From NCBI RefSeq assembly GCF_022581195.2, contig NC_061465.1:3226501-3290500 (forward strand): a DNA stretch of 64,000 bases, written 5' to 3'. The stretch is from Helicoverpa zea (lineage: Eukaryota; Arthropoda; Insecta; Lepidoptera; Noctuidae). The notes under the pieces are model-generated. The model had not been told where the DNA came from. It saw only the letters and a program-made list of their open reading frames with translations, and searched no databases. The translations under genes were made by a program, and so were the position numbers. This document shows, piece after piece, positions 10,301-21,471 of this stretch (positions within the stretch are counted from its first letter, which is position 1; each line of letters opens with the position of its first letter).

Positions 10301-11696
10301 TGGCCCTTTTGTACGGTTTCGAAAGTAGGATCGCCATCACTTAAATCTGCGTCGCTTTCTCCAGAATTAACAGGTGACACACGATAATCTATAACTGCCT
10401 TGTTACGGCCTTCAGTATGTTTGAAATACTCAGAGGCATTCAAATGTCGTTGATTTTCGGGTTTATTATAAACATCACATAACATCTGCAAGTAAACATA
10501 AAAGGTGAATAAACAAATTTAACTAAACATACCTACATAAAGTATCAATAAATAAGTAAGTGCTAAGTAGTAATTTTACATACCTGGACATCACCACTTT
10601 GAGTTGAAACAATATCAGTATCATTTTCGGGCTCTTTAGATGCGTCACATATCATCGTCTGTTAACAATTAAAGGTGAGTAAGTCAGTAAATTGCAGCTA
10701 GCCATAAATAAAATACCTTGACAATACAATTATTTTTACAAACCTGGACATCAGCACTTTGAGTTGGAATAATATTCGTAACATTTTCGGGCTCTTTAGT
10801 TGCATCACAACAAATCGTCTGTTAACAATAAAAGAAGTATTAGTCAGTAAATTGCAGGTAGACGTAAATAAAGAAAGACACCATAAAGACAATTCAACGA
10901 TTTTTACACACCTGAACATCAACATTTTGAGTTGGAATAATGTTATCTTCAATTTGAATTAAATCTAGAATTTTTCTTGATCGCGAAGTAGACGACGTCA
11001 TCCTAATAAAAAAATACTTAATTATAATTATAGGTCAACAAGTGAAACTTCTTTTTTTGTTCCATATTTCGTTTTAAAGTGACTCAATCCTGAACTTAAA
11101 TCACCTAGCACATTCATAGCAAAATTCCGTTTTTTTTTTAGTATAGTACAGACCAAATACTGAATGTTACTAAAAATACATTATCATTATTTGTAATAAA
11201 CAGACTTAACAATGAATTCTACAGAGTGTACGAATAAATTTACTAAGTTTTTTATTCAAAAAGAGACCTAATCATTAATGTGCTGTAGAATCATCTAGAA
11301 GTTTTAGTTTTAAACAGTCCTAAAACGTAATATATCGTACAATAAATTAACAAATTTAATATAAAATAGACTCATTACGTATTGGGTCAAAATACAACAA
11401 AAATAATCAGTAAAACTTACCTTCGATTTCACTGTTACACAATCCTAAATATTAATAGGTCACTTTTATGACAAACGACCAGATGTTCGTTTTGAGCCGG
11501 TTAAACGATTACTGAATGTGTCAGTGTAATGTCAAAATGGCGTCTTCAAATTCATAAGTGTGAAAGAGACCGAAACATTGTAAGAGCAGTATAACTCTAA
11601 CTTTTTAAGAGTTTCTTGGAGTTTGTCACAGATGGCGTTGTTTTAAAGATGACAGTGTATCTAACTCATGATTGATTGATTTTGAATTCGGTCACT
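7337..11696 (-). mobile_element. Autonomous DNA transposon, TTAA target, probably Sola (Sola3-type)
   Basis: A 4360-base element. Its ends are inverted repeats of about 17 bases, AGTGACCGAATTGAAAA at 7337 and AGTGACCGAATTCAAAA at 11696 (minus strand), with one mismatch. TTAA flanks both sides (7333-7336 and 11697-11700). It encodes one spliced minus-strand DDE transposase at 8284-11001. Repeated AGAGATC motifs occur subterminally (7751, 7863, 8148). A TTAA target with ends not starting CCC argues against piggyBac; established knowledge lists TTAA for Sola3. The flanking DNA is a MITE-like repeat cut in two. Inference: a fairly young, possibly still competent insertion, because frame, splice sites, ends and target duplication are all intact. 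Confidence 0.85.
8284..11001 (-). CDS. DDE transposase, probably Sola-type, with tandemly duplicated N-terminal exons
   Basis: Cut-and-paste transposase of the host element. Four phase-0 exons: 11001-10912 (ATG, 30 residues), 10818-10744 (25), 10658-10584 (25) and 10485-8284 (733 plus stop), about 813 residues with canonical GT/AG junctions. The two 75-base exons are near copies (core CDA..KEPEN..T..I...TQS.DVQ). The end of exon 1 (IIPTQNVDVQ) and the start of exon 4 (MLCDVYNKPEN) belong to the same repeat. Then follow a Ser/Asp-rich run (about 154-174), a basic stretch (about 224-246, possible DNA binding or nuclear targeting), a Cys cluster (about 269-277), and a catalytic core with D519 (VILFDLQ), D612 (YSDNCGGQNKN) and acidic candidates E652, D654 and E661 (GHTQNEADNIHSLIEKE). 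No stop or frameshift is present. The exact third catalytic residue and the superfamily need a profile search. Confidence 0.82.
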
Positions 11697-11865
11697 TTAA
11701 TACTAAGCAAGCGACACGTAACAACGATTAGGTATTTGATCGGTAACAGAGCGACTAAAAACTTTGATGGAGAAATATATTTTTTCAACTGTCGGCCGAC
11801 TGTTTGCTCTGAAGTGTGTGCAGGTTTCTCAGGTCTCCAGTGCTTTGGGAAATAAGCGGGGAATC
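11697..11865 (+). repeat. Right half of the MITE-like repeat split by the Sola-like transposon
   Basis: After the second TTAA (11697-11700) come GTAACAACGATTAGGTATTT, GCGACTAAAAACTTTGATGG and CTGTCGGCCGACTGTTTGC, matching the right half of the copy at 58660-58870 in order. Confidence 0.8.
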
Positions 11866-13555
11866 CATAGACATTGCTAGTCGGTAAGATACTCGTAGTT
11901 GGCTCAAAGCCAATTATTTCTAGAGGTTGAAATAAATGAATTAGATATATTTTTCGCGTTTGTGCATTCATATGCCTACCTCGAGGTTAATTTTTGGTAA
12001 AGTATTTAAAAAGCAGTTTTCGAAGCTAAGAACCTATATGGATATATATGGATGAGAAATTGTGGAATTAGATAAAAAAAACCGATGTGTATTGCATCAC
12101 TTTATACCTTTGATTTATTTCCCACTTAATTAGCTGCATATACCTAAATCCCAAAATACCATTACGGTATCCGTCCAATTTCACATTACTTAAATCTTGT
12201 GTGAATTCACGAGCTCTTTTTACCCATCAGATCCGAATCTAAATGAAACGAGGTGTCATCTAAATAAAACAGGAGTGGAGGCTTTGGGTCGTGTGGCCGG
12301 GATCCTTTGAGTATATATTAGACAAGGATTTTTTTAGTCTTTAGTATGCAGTTTTAGCGGGGCTCGGTTAGAATTCTACTAGTACATATACAGAGCGGGT
12401 GCTTAGTTGATACAATTCTCGAAGCACTTTTACTCTGTTAAAAACATTGGTTTCTTTATGACGAGTTTTAATTGCACAGACATAGTTTTTAGCTTCTTTA
12501 TTTCACATCAAGAGTTAGACAATTCAGCGGAATTTTTATGATAATATAATACCTAATAAGTTATTTAGCAGTGAGCAAGGCTTGCTGTGCGTATTGCTCT
12601 TTGGCCGACCCACAGCCATTTATGAGGGTCATAAAATAATTTTTATCACTTACAATACAGCTACATGGTTGTCTCATTTATACTCTTAAAGTAGCTTACT
12701 TCCCAGATCATATCCTATTCCTGTGGGTTGGTTTGCCCTCAGGCAAGCCTCGTTGTGACAGGTCACGTTCACCGAGGGTTCAGGCCTCTGTATCTGATCA
12801 GTCCCTTACGCTGACTTAAAACTCTTTATGTAGTCACCTTGGGACGGTTTCCGGGTGCGGTTTTCGTATTATATTTTTTGTAAAGATAATATTACCTACT
12901 TGATAAAATTGCACTTAATTAAAGATTTTGGTAAACGAAGTTAAATAACAGTATTATCACAAGTCTTATTTATATGCTGGTCGTGAGTTTAAATATGGCA
13001 AAAGGGTTTCTTAAAAAACAAAGGGTTAAGGCTCGTGATTTTTGAAAACCAAGTCACTTCTAGCTGCCACTAACATGGATAGAGAGAGGTACTTTGAGAG
13101 AAGATGAATTGTAAAAAACAAATAGAAAAAGTAAAAAATAATTTGCAACAGGCGAATAATAAATTAAATGAATATAACAGCATTAAAAGTACCCATAAAA
13201 TATTCTAAAAGTTGTTCATACAATTTCAAAAAGTTTCTCAAATAATTGTGCGTTACGTATGGTAATGTGGTAGTGGCCGTATATCATTGGAAGCCCTATT
13301 TAATAATCAGTTGGTATCCGGCACATTAATCATGGGACCGCGTCACTAAGTAATTAATTCAGAGCACGTAGAACCGCGATATCTCCATCACTGGAACACC
13401 TGGTTTACCCTTCTTTGCAACTTCGACTTCGAAGTCGCTACCTCGCTAGTTAGAAGAACACCTCTAAAACGGACTAAAATAAGAGATATTTAAGAAAAGA
13501 AAAAAATAATTTATAAAAAGTTCTAATTAACATTTTAATTGATTTTTAATCAATA
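11866..13555. other. No gene seen
   Basis: AT-rich. A patch at 12690-12850 (GGTTTGCCCTCAGGCAAGCC and flanks) has the look of an old repeat, but no second copy is in the window. No supported exon. Confidence 0.4.
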
Positions 13556-13690
13556 TCAGTGTACGCGCACACTACAAACTTTTGGTTTCTCGGTTGATTG
13601 CTAGTTTAGGCCCTTAAATCAGCATGAAGATGCAAAAAAGTATGCACGTAACAACGATCAGTGGTGTGATTCTATAAGACTTCATTCTTA
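13556..13690 (+). repeat. Decayed copy of the CTACAAACTTTTAGTC MITE family
   Basis: CGCACACTACAAACTTTTGG, CTTAAATCAGCATGAAGATG and CACGTAACAACGATCAG follow the order seen around the Sola-like insertion and at 58660. It is useful as an empty-site comparison for that insertion. Confidence 0.7.
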
Positions 13691-13699
13691 ACTTCGCAT

Positions 13700-15360
13700 C
13701 TGAATCCGCCGTGAGTTTCGTGATTGGCATTCTCAAACTACACTAGCGCTACTCTTGCGAGCGTGTTTGCGAGTTGAACTAAATTAAACTCGAGATTTTG
13801 ACAGATAAAGTGACTGAGTGAGATGACTTTTAGAACGTTTTGAACCGAATGCGAAGTGAGAGTGAATAGCGAAGTGAAATGCGAGTTGTTGTCTGAATTT
13901 TATAGAATCGACGTACAGGAATTTGTCCGAGATCGACTAAAAACCGACCGAAACGTGTCGGACGTAAAAAAAAATACTCATAAAATACGGAAATAAAACC
14001 TGTGTTATTTCTACTCCCACAAATGGTTTAACAATGAAGTTGAAAGTATTTTTATAATTTTTAAAGCACGCAATAAGATATGCATAAAACTTTTAAGACA
14101 GGGACAATAAACCGTTGGCACTCTATAAAGGTCCGTCGTGCCATGAGGATGAATTTTTCATATTTTTAAGGGGAAGCGCTAATTTAACTATTTTTATTTA
14201 TTTTAACTTTTTTTTGTTAACAAATTCTATAATGTAGTCTTCACATATTTACATGGCGTAAAAATAAATTATTTTGACTTGATTTCAAACTAAAAACCAA
14301 ACTCTTGAGAAGATCATTTTAATGATTTCTATTAGAATAATTTATAAGATTGATAAGGTAATGAAAATGTAAAAAAAATCTAATTGTATCCACAATTCTT
14401 TATTCGCTTTGTGAAGACCGTGCGGTGTGCACATCTGGGTAACCACAAGTATTGTTTTTATACTAAAATAATTACTATTTCAAATACTTCATATTATAGT
14501 TTTATGTATATCTTCATGAAACGTTGAGTTTGTATTCATGTTTAATTAAAGAAACCGTAATAATTCTTGCATTAATAATGGTTTGTTTCGCTGGATTGAA
14601 CATCTGTACTCTGAACCTGATTAATTTAATCCTTAAATCAGTATGAACGGAAAACATCTTTATTTATTTTTTGTTTTATCAATTTTTACTTCCCGATTAA
14701 TTTGTATATTTATTTTTAGTCAATTGAAGAAACTGGCTCGTTCATTTTATATAGTATAAAATTCATTAAAACAAATGATACTCGATGTTTTGTTGCTTTG
14801 TAATTTTACCAGCCTTTGTTTCCATACCACAGAATGGCCCACACAATGCATAGCAACATTTTAGTTTGGTCAGTTTTCACCGCGAAACCTCAAAACTTAG
14901 CCCAGAAAACTTGCAGCCAAAATGGTAAGAAACACACAATCTCAAAATTCTAAAGAACTTTAGTTGGCAAACCCGCTACTGGAGGGACTAATTTTAAATG
15001 ATTCCACACAAGGAGTAAAGGGAGTATGGGCACAGTATCGTAAAATTCAATTCTCTAACTTTCCACCGCCCTCACCCAAGGGGAATCTACGAAACAAAAC
15101 ATTGGACAGTTAGTACCGAAATAGAAGGTCCAATTGAATAAGTTGTTTTTCGTAATGATTTATTGTACATTTTGTTTGTTTGTGATGGATTTGCGATGGA
15201 ATTTGTTCGTGTTACTACTCTGTTTTTTTGGGCTATGTTATTTTGTTGATCAGCCTTTTTTATGGGAAGGTCTACACTTGCGTGATAATTCTTGTTTATA
15301 ATGATTATTTATGACGTTGTTCCTTTGTCGTTTGTGGTACTGAGTTTTTTTTATATATTA
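13700..15360. other. No gene seen
   Basis: AT-rich, without recognised repeat ends. The short open frames carry no known motif. Confidence 0.4.
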
Positions 15361-15561
15361 CTAGCCGTTTTCCCCGCGGTTTCACCCGCGTCCCGTGGTA
15401 ACTACTGCACGTACCGGGATAAATATATCCTATGTTACTCGTGGATAATGTAGCTTTCGAATGGTGAAAGAATGTTTAAAAACTGTCCAGTAGTTTTTAA
15501 GCCTATTCATTACAACCAAACAAACAAACAAAGTTTTCCTCTTTATAATATTAGTATAGAA
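15361..15561 (+). repeat. ACTAGCCG...TATTAGTATA repeat (RTE-LINE tail or Helitron-like; class uncertain)
   Basis: Nearly identical to 57605-57808 over its whole length: ACTAGCCGTTTTCCCCGCGG, CCCGTGGTAACTACTGC, GGATAATGTAGCTTTCGAAT, a (CAAA)n stretch, and CTCTTTATAATATTAGTATA at the end. Constant boundaries at both sites show it is a mobile unit. The tail resembles those of moth RTE-type LINE derivatives; that class label is from memory. Confidence 0.8.
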
Positions 15562-16108
15562 AAAGCTTAAAAATTTCACATCTAAGCACAATATTTTTTT
15601 GAACGTATATTAAAGAATAACTAAGATGTTATGATAGCTTATTTCAATGTTTAATATCTTTGCTTGAGTATTGTATTAAATAAGCCCAAATACGAGGTTC
15701 GTAATAAAATAATAAATTCATGTACCTCCAGTAAAGTAGCAGTACAGTATTAATACCTCGAACTGGAGCGTTTTATATGCTTTTCAACTTTGCCAATAAA
15801 ATAAGCCAGGTGTGTTTATAAAAATATGCTCCGTAACTCGTGTAACTTCGCCTTAACAGGTACCCATGACTTCGAATAAGACCGGCTCACATATCAAGCA
15901 TTTTTGTTCGATAAGAATATTTGATTTGTATATTAGAAATATTTTCTTATAGAATACCTCTGAAGCACATATTTGCAAAACAAAATAGATTTCAAGTACA
16001 ATCAATTGTGCAGGGAAATGGGAAATTACTGGAAACATAAATATTCTTAACTGGTATGAATGTGAAGAAAAGATTTGTTTAGTTTTCCTAGCAATAAAAT
16101 GCCTAATT
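15562..16108. other. No gene seen
   Basis: AT-rich spacer between the repeat and the solo LTR. Open frames here have no recognisable domain. Confidence 0.4.
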
Positions 16109-16112
16109 AGTA

Positions 16113-16617
16113 TGTCGGAGACTGTCAATAGTACGGACGCTAAACGAGACGCAAGCGCGCCATCTGGTGGCGCTTCCGGTGAAACAACATTTTGGCGCGC
16201 TTGGCAGAGTCGTGGTGGTCAACGTGGCGTCGGCGGAGCTGTCTTCGTTGAGCCGTCGTGTTGCACACATCTCGAAACTGCCTTACGTCACGTCTAGTGT
16301 ACCTAGTGTTATTACCTAGTGTTGTCGTACCGTTGTAGATCCATATTGTAAAGTACAAAGATTATTGTAACATCTGTCGTATGGTAAGGTTCTTCTAACC
16401 TAACAGACAGACATGTGTTGCTGGGGAGTTTGTTCCGCCACTTCTTCTCCCCAGCCAAAACACATAGGAAGTGGCGAAGGGCGGGCGTTTTGGGGGCTGT
16501 CTTTTGTTCTGACTAATTTGAATAAACGTTTTTGAGTTCTTTTGAGTTATCTCTTTGTACGGTTACCCTAACTGATGTCGGACAATAGTGCCATCCTGAT
16601 GTTTCGCCTATCCGACA
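16113..16617 (+). mobile_element. Solo LTR of an LTR retrotransposon
   Basis: A 505-base unit beginning TGTCGGA and ending TCCGACA, the short inverted termini (TG...CA) of LTRs, directly flanked by the 4-base duplication AGTA (16109-16112 and 16618-16621). It is much more GC-rich than its surroundings at the 5' side and carries a polyadenylation signal (TTTGAATAAACG, about 16518). No gag/pol lies next to it, so it is a solo LTR left by recombination. A 4-base duplication is consistent with several insect LTR families. The orientation assumes the AATAAA lies in the sense direction. Confidence 0.75.
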
Positions 16618-16621
16618 AGTA

Positions 16622-19600
16622 CAAGATTTTACGGTTTGCATTAGTGGCGTTATTTTTAAACGAAATCCCATTTGTGGGATCACTCGCAGGTGCTATCGTA
16701 GATTTTAAAGCACTCTTAATTAACTGGAGAAAGCTGTAATGCTATCAAACTTCAGAAAGGAGTAAAACATTTTTACTGTAAGTTTATATAGTAATATAGT
16801 AGAAAAGATTGCTGCTCTATTTTTGAAATGTTCTATAAAAGCTATTTGTATGTCTTTCCGACTAAGATTATAATTTTCAATTTTTTACACTCACAAAGCA
16901 CAGAGTATGGTAGTGCTCTGGACACGTTCTTAGTTGTTTTTTCAGGGTGATTGTACTGATATATCATTACAATACTGTAACACATATTGAGTGAATCGAA
17001 CTTAACCAAACGAGCTTTAATCTGTGGTATGTCTTAGCGGAGATATAAGCGAGACACCATTGAATTTCTATTGTTATAATTAGCGACATTCAAGAAGTTA
17101 ATCAACAATTGATAAATAACACAAATCATTGAAAATTATTTATGATTAAAAAAATTGATTACCTAAAGACTGGATAAATGCACTCTATATTTATTTGTAA
17201 CATCTTTTATATCTAAATTAAAAAAATATTTTGATTTGATTTAAATCGAAGTAATCTTATTAATTGTTTGATGTAACAAATAAATAAAACAGATCGCTCC
17301 CACAGGGCCGATGTAAATCGTCTCTTATCCGATCAGAGCATTGGATAATTCGGTTCAGCCAGTTCAAGCCCAAACCCGTCAAATTCGGGTACAGTAAAAT
17401 TTACGCAACCTTTTACGACGAAAAGAGGTTTTAATATTTTTACTTTTACGCCTCAAGTTATAGGTTTTGTGAAGAGCCTTAGTTTTAATCTGTTATGGAT
17501 CCATTTGCCATTTTGGAATAAACGTGTAAAGTGATCGATTTATGAAATTGGTTGTTCGATTTGTTTTTGAAAGATAATTTTACAGGATTAGATGTATACC
17601 TAAGTAAAAGTTAAAATGATGAACTAAAACCTCAGTTTTGTTTTATAACCTTCATGGCTTATTTAGCCAGATAATAACGAAAGTTTGGAATTTAGACAAT
17701 CATTTATTTAAACAATAACTGTTCCTAAACAAATAACTTTAGTTTTTTTAACTTATGTGTAGGTAAGTATATAAACCAGTGTACATAAATAAGTTCAAAA
17801 GACACCAAGATCTATAACTAGGAATATCTTCAAAATCGCCAACACAGCGTTCGATAGAAGTTCGAAAAATAAAAATTCAAATCGTAGTAGAATTCTTATT
17901 TATGTTCACCTACAATTCAAATGTTACGACTTTCTTGAAGTCGGTGTTCCGACTTCGATTTTCGTCCAAGAATTAAGCAGTTGTTTTATGGCCGTGCACA
18001 AGCGCTTGTCCAATATCAATGAAGCTTTACCGGTAATACCGAAACCGTGTTATAAATACCGAAGTCGGTACATCTGAGATGAGCTTCTTGAGGCATTTTA
18101 GGACTTAATGTTACATATGATCATGACTTAATGACGAAAACATGGCCGAGTTAAGCTGCTTTAGAAGAGGTAAGTAAATATCTTAAACATATATGGAATG
18201 AAAATCTTAAGCCAAAGTCCTATTTCAAAGGACTAGTCCTATTTCATAGGAATGTGAACAAAACCATTGATATAGTCACAAAATATTAATTTATTATTAC
18301 AAATAAAGTTGAACAGGACTTGGCTTCTATGCGATCTCAAAACTTTTTACGGTGGAAAAATTGCGTAAACTTTTTTTGGTGGAATTTAAATTATTCAGCA
18401 TGTACCTGGAGTAGCATAGGGATTAACATTCGAGCATGCAATTTAAACGAACAAAAATAGGGATTACTAGTCTACCATATTTTTTTACTACCTGCTCACT
18501 GTTGACAAAATTTTCGGCAGTTGACCCGATGCAATAGACGGCAATTTTTTAAAAGGAAATTTTGATTCCAATCAAAGTTTTTAGTCGGTTTGTTATAGTT
18601 ATTTGCGTAATACTACTCATCTTCGTACTGATTTATTAGCCCCAATAAACTATCAGTCGACTAAAAGTTTATATTGTTTCTCTTTGTGTTTGGGTACTCA
18701 AAATGCTTGGTATTTAATTTCCAGGTTTCTATACACCTACCTATTTCTGTTTCAGCCTGTCTCTGTGTTTGAGATATTTGTCTTAGTCCCGAGAGAGTAA
18801 TTAACTCTCGACTATACATAAAATTACTGCTGGCTAAAGATAGAAATGTGAAAATTCCTTCCATTTTGTTCTGAAATGTTCTGTATAGTTTTGTTATAGC
18901 GTCTTTAATTTAGATGTTCTTGTCCTTAAAAAATGTTTAATACTTTTAAGGTCACCAGGTACTCTAAATATCTTTCATATCTTATAAAAAATAAAAAAAG
19001 TTTTATTATTTCTCCCTACAATTCTAGGTTTCATTATTACCTTTCTCTGATATCAAGCAGAAGCCAGGTTGCACAAAAAAAAAATCCTAATAATATTCAA
19101 TTTTAAATAGATTTCTGCAGTGCCATCAGCGTCTCCAATTTTATCGAGAAAAAATATTCATCGATATGCAATAAATTCGAAGCGACGAAATAGTGACGAC
19201 ATTACGATAGTCTAGCTTTTACTGCGTATAAACTTTATGTTGGTTCTTCGTTTCGCATCCGATATTTATATGGATCGGACGATAAAACGGATCGCATATA
19301 TTCGTTGGCTCTGTCTCTCCAGTAGTTTTTGTTATATGTATTCTTTTTATCTCGAAGTCGTTTTTATGACTGAAACAGTTTTTGTAAAGCGGGGTTATTC
19401 TCTCTCCTATGGAGTACTGGCTTTACTTACTTCGTCAGACTATAGGAGAGGTCGTTCATTTGAAACACAAATCCTTTAGGCTCGATTTCACTTTGCAATA
19501 GTTCAGAGAAATGTGTCTGCGATATTGTGCGGTGGTGCGTGAATATTCTCGAGAATTTTGTTTTACGGTTATACAAAATGATATGAGTCTAAAATAAATT

Positions 19601-20612
19601 CATTTTAAAGTATTAGAGAACATTTAAACTTTAACAGTATTGCTCTATAAAGGTACCAATATTTGAAAACACGTTAACTTGCGTGAAATCTTTGCGTCAA
19701 CAGTCGTAAATATAGGACTATATAAATAATAACATATATATAGTAATAATAGCTTTTACTGTTGCGTTGTATATTGAATCGTTCATTCGCTTTAAGAAAA
19801 TACTATACGTGTTCGGAAGAAATTAATTTGAATAATATCTAAAAATGTTTTAATTTCTTTTATTTTCTGTCTGTCCTGCTGTTTCACGTGGCGTAAAACA
19901 TGGCGGTTTTATTAGTTTTTCTGATTTATCTTAAACTCAATAGTTTAGTGCTTAAGGGGTCACCAGTTATATTTAACTCGTAAAATATTATCTGAATGTC
20001 GCCCGTTACTTCGCGTATTTAGCCTTTTTTGTCGTATTTCTGTTAAATGATTCACAAATAACAAGGTTTGTGAAGTGCTAAATACCTGTACCCACTCGGC
20101 ACTTTTTAATTGGAGAGGGTCAAATAATTATTCATGGGCACGCTTGCACCCTGTTGGGCTTGAGAGCCTTCGTAAAGAATATTTTTTAATGTTTAAATAT
20201 TTTTCGTGAAACCTTTTTTTGCTGGCCTCTCTCAAAAAATGCTGGAAGGGAAAACTCGTTTTAAGTGTGTAACCAAGGTCTTTTGGGGACCTAGATTTTT
20301 AGTTTAATTTAATTTTTATTTTTAGTTTTTAGTTTGTTTTTAAGCAAACTTTGAACGAAATTATACAGTCTGAAAAGTATGGTAGGCCTCTCTTATGAGT
20401 GGAAATTCTTCGGAAAAATGAGAAGTAGATATTTATAATTATTTTGTATTAAATTAATTTTTTATACTGTAGGTACTGAAGCCAAATGTTTGTTTACTTT
20501 GAACGTGGTACGCTCCCGTAGTCTGTAGTAGCAAAGTCAGATGACGGATTGAAAACCAGCGTTGATTAGTACCGGGTTAACCACCGACCACATGGAGAAA
20601 CATGCTATGGTG
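16622..20612. other. No gene seen
   Basis: Four kilobases of AT-rich DNA. A small perfect hairpin GAAGTCGGTGTTCCGACTTC occurs near 17937, and a short duplication of AGTCCTATTTCA near 18215-18240. No exon or transposon ends could be supported. Confidence 0.4.
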
Positions 20613-20614
20613 TA

Positions 20615-20756
20615 TATGTCGCAGTCATCAGGTTGAATTTTGCTATTTGATTGAATGAACGACACATGTTTTTAGTCATTCAATTTAATGTAGTAATTGA
20701 CTGAACGCCCTGAGCATTCAATCAAATAGCAGATTGAACCAGATTACCGCGACATG
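20615..20756. mobile_element. MITE, 142 bases, TA target
   Basis: Inverted ends of about 43 bases pair the left arm (ATGTCGCAGTCATC...CTATTTGATTGAATG) with the right arm (CATTCAATCAAATAG...CGCGACAT), with a handful of mismatches. Flanking TA at 20613-20614 and 20757-20758 suits the Tc1/mariner superfamily. There is no coding capacity. Confidence 0.7.
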
Positions 20757-21285
20757 TACAATGCCTACTACTCTGTGGTCTGACGTTGTCTGCTCTTATT
20801 TGTTTTATTATCTCTTTCCTTGAGTTTGTATGTGTGTATGTTTAAAGCATACATTTTAAATCTAAGAGTATTCAAGAATTTTCTCATACATATGTTTTAC
20901 AGTACGACTAATTATTTTCGTAAGTTCCGAGTAGTTAATATTTTCTGATTCCTAATTGGTTGCTTATGTTATGAAAGTGTCTTAGCCCATTAGATATTTT
21001 TTTTCACTTCTTATGTATTTTTATTTGTTGCGGGTGCAACCGCTGGCGAAAGTTAGTTCATTAATAATATATGCATACATCAAAACAATTAAAAATCATA
21101 ACATAGTAGTATCCGTAATAAATGTTAACGGTTAGTTATTTTCACAATTTACCTTCAACGCCATTATGTGTAAGCAGTAAAATGATTCAGATTAACAATG
21201 AAACGGAAATTATTGGTTTACGTGTTTATGATTTTACAATGAAGAGAATTATGTTTTTTTTTTTTCATTTTAAACAATGTTATGA

Positions 21286-21458
21286 AGCCAGTAAGTCTGA
21301 CACCAGTTTAACCAAGGGATATCGGGTTGCCCAGGTAACTGGGTTGAGGAGCTCAGATAGGCAGTCGCTCCTTGTAAAGCACTGGTACTCAGCTGAATCC
21401 GGTTAGACTGGAAGCCGACCCCAACATAGTTGGGAAAAAGGCTCGGAGGATGATGTTG
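21286..21458 (+). mobile_element. 5'-truncated tRNA-headed SINE, family A, with 13-base target duplication
   Basis: Carries only the 3' half of family A (AAGCCAGTAAGTCTGACACC through GGCTCGGAGGATGATG). A perfect direct repeat AACAATGTTATGA flanks it (21273-21285 and 21459-21471). The truncation at the 5' end with an intact duplication is the signature of target-primed reverse transcription by a partner LINE. Confidence 0.92.
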
Positions 21459-21471
21459 AACAATGTTATGA

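Noticed and set aside
10485..10491. Starting the transposase at a TTG just upstream of exon 4
   Set aside because: Those bases form the splice acceptor TTGCAG; three upstream exons join in frame and begin with a true ATG at 11001.
7337..11696. piggyBac transposon
   Set aside because: TTAA target fits, but the ends do not begin CCC, and the protein lacks a recognisable piggyBac core and C-terminal Cys-rich domain.
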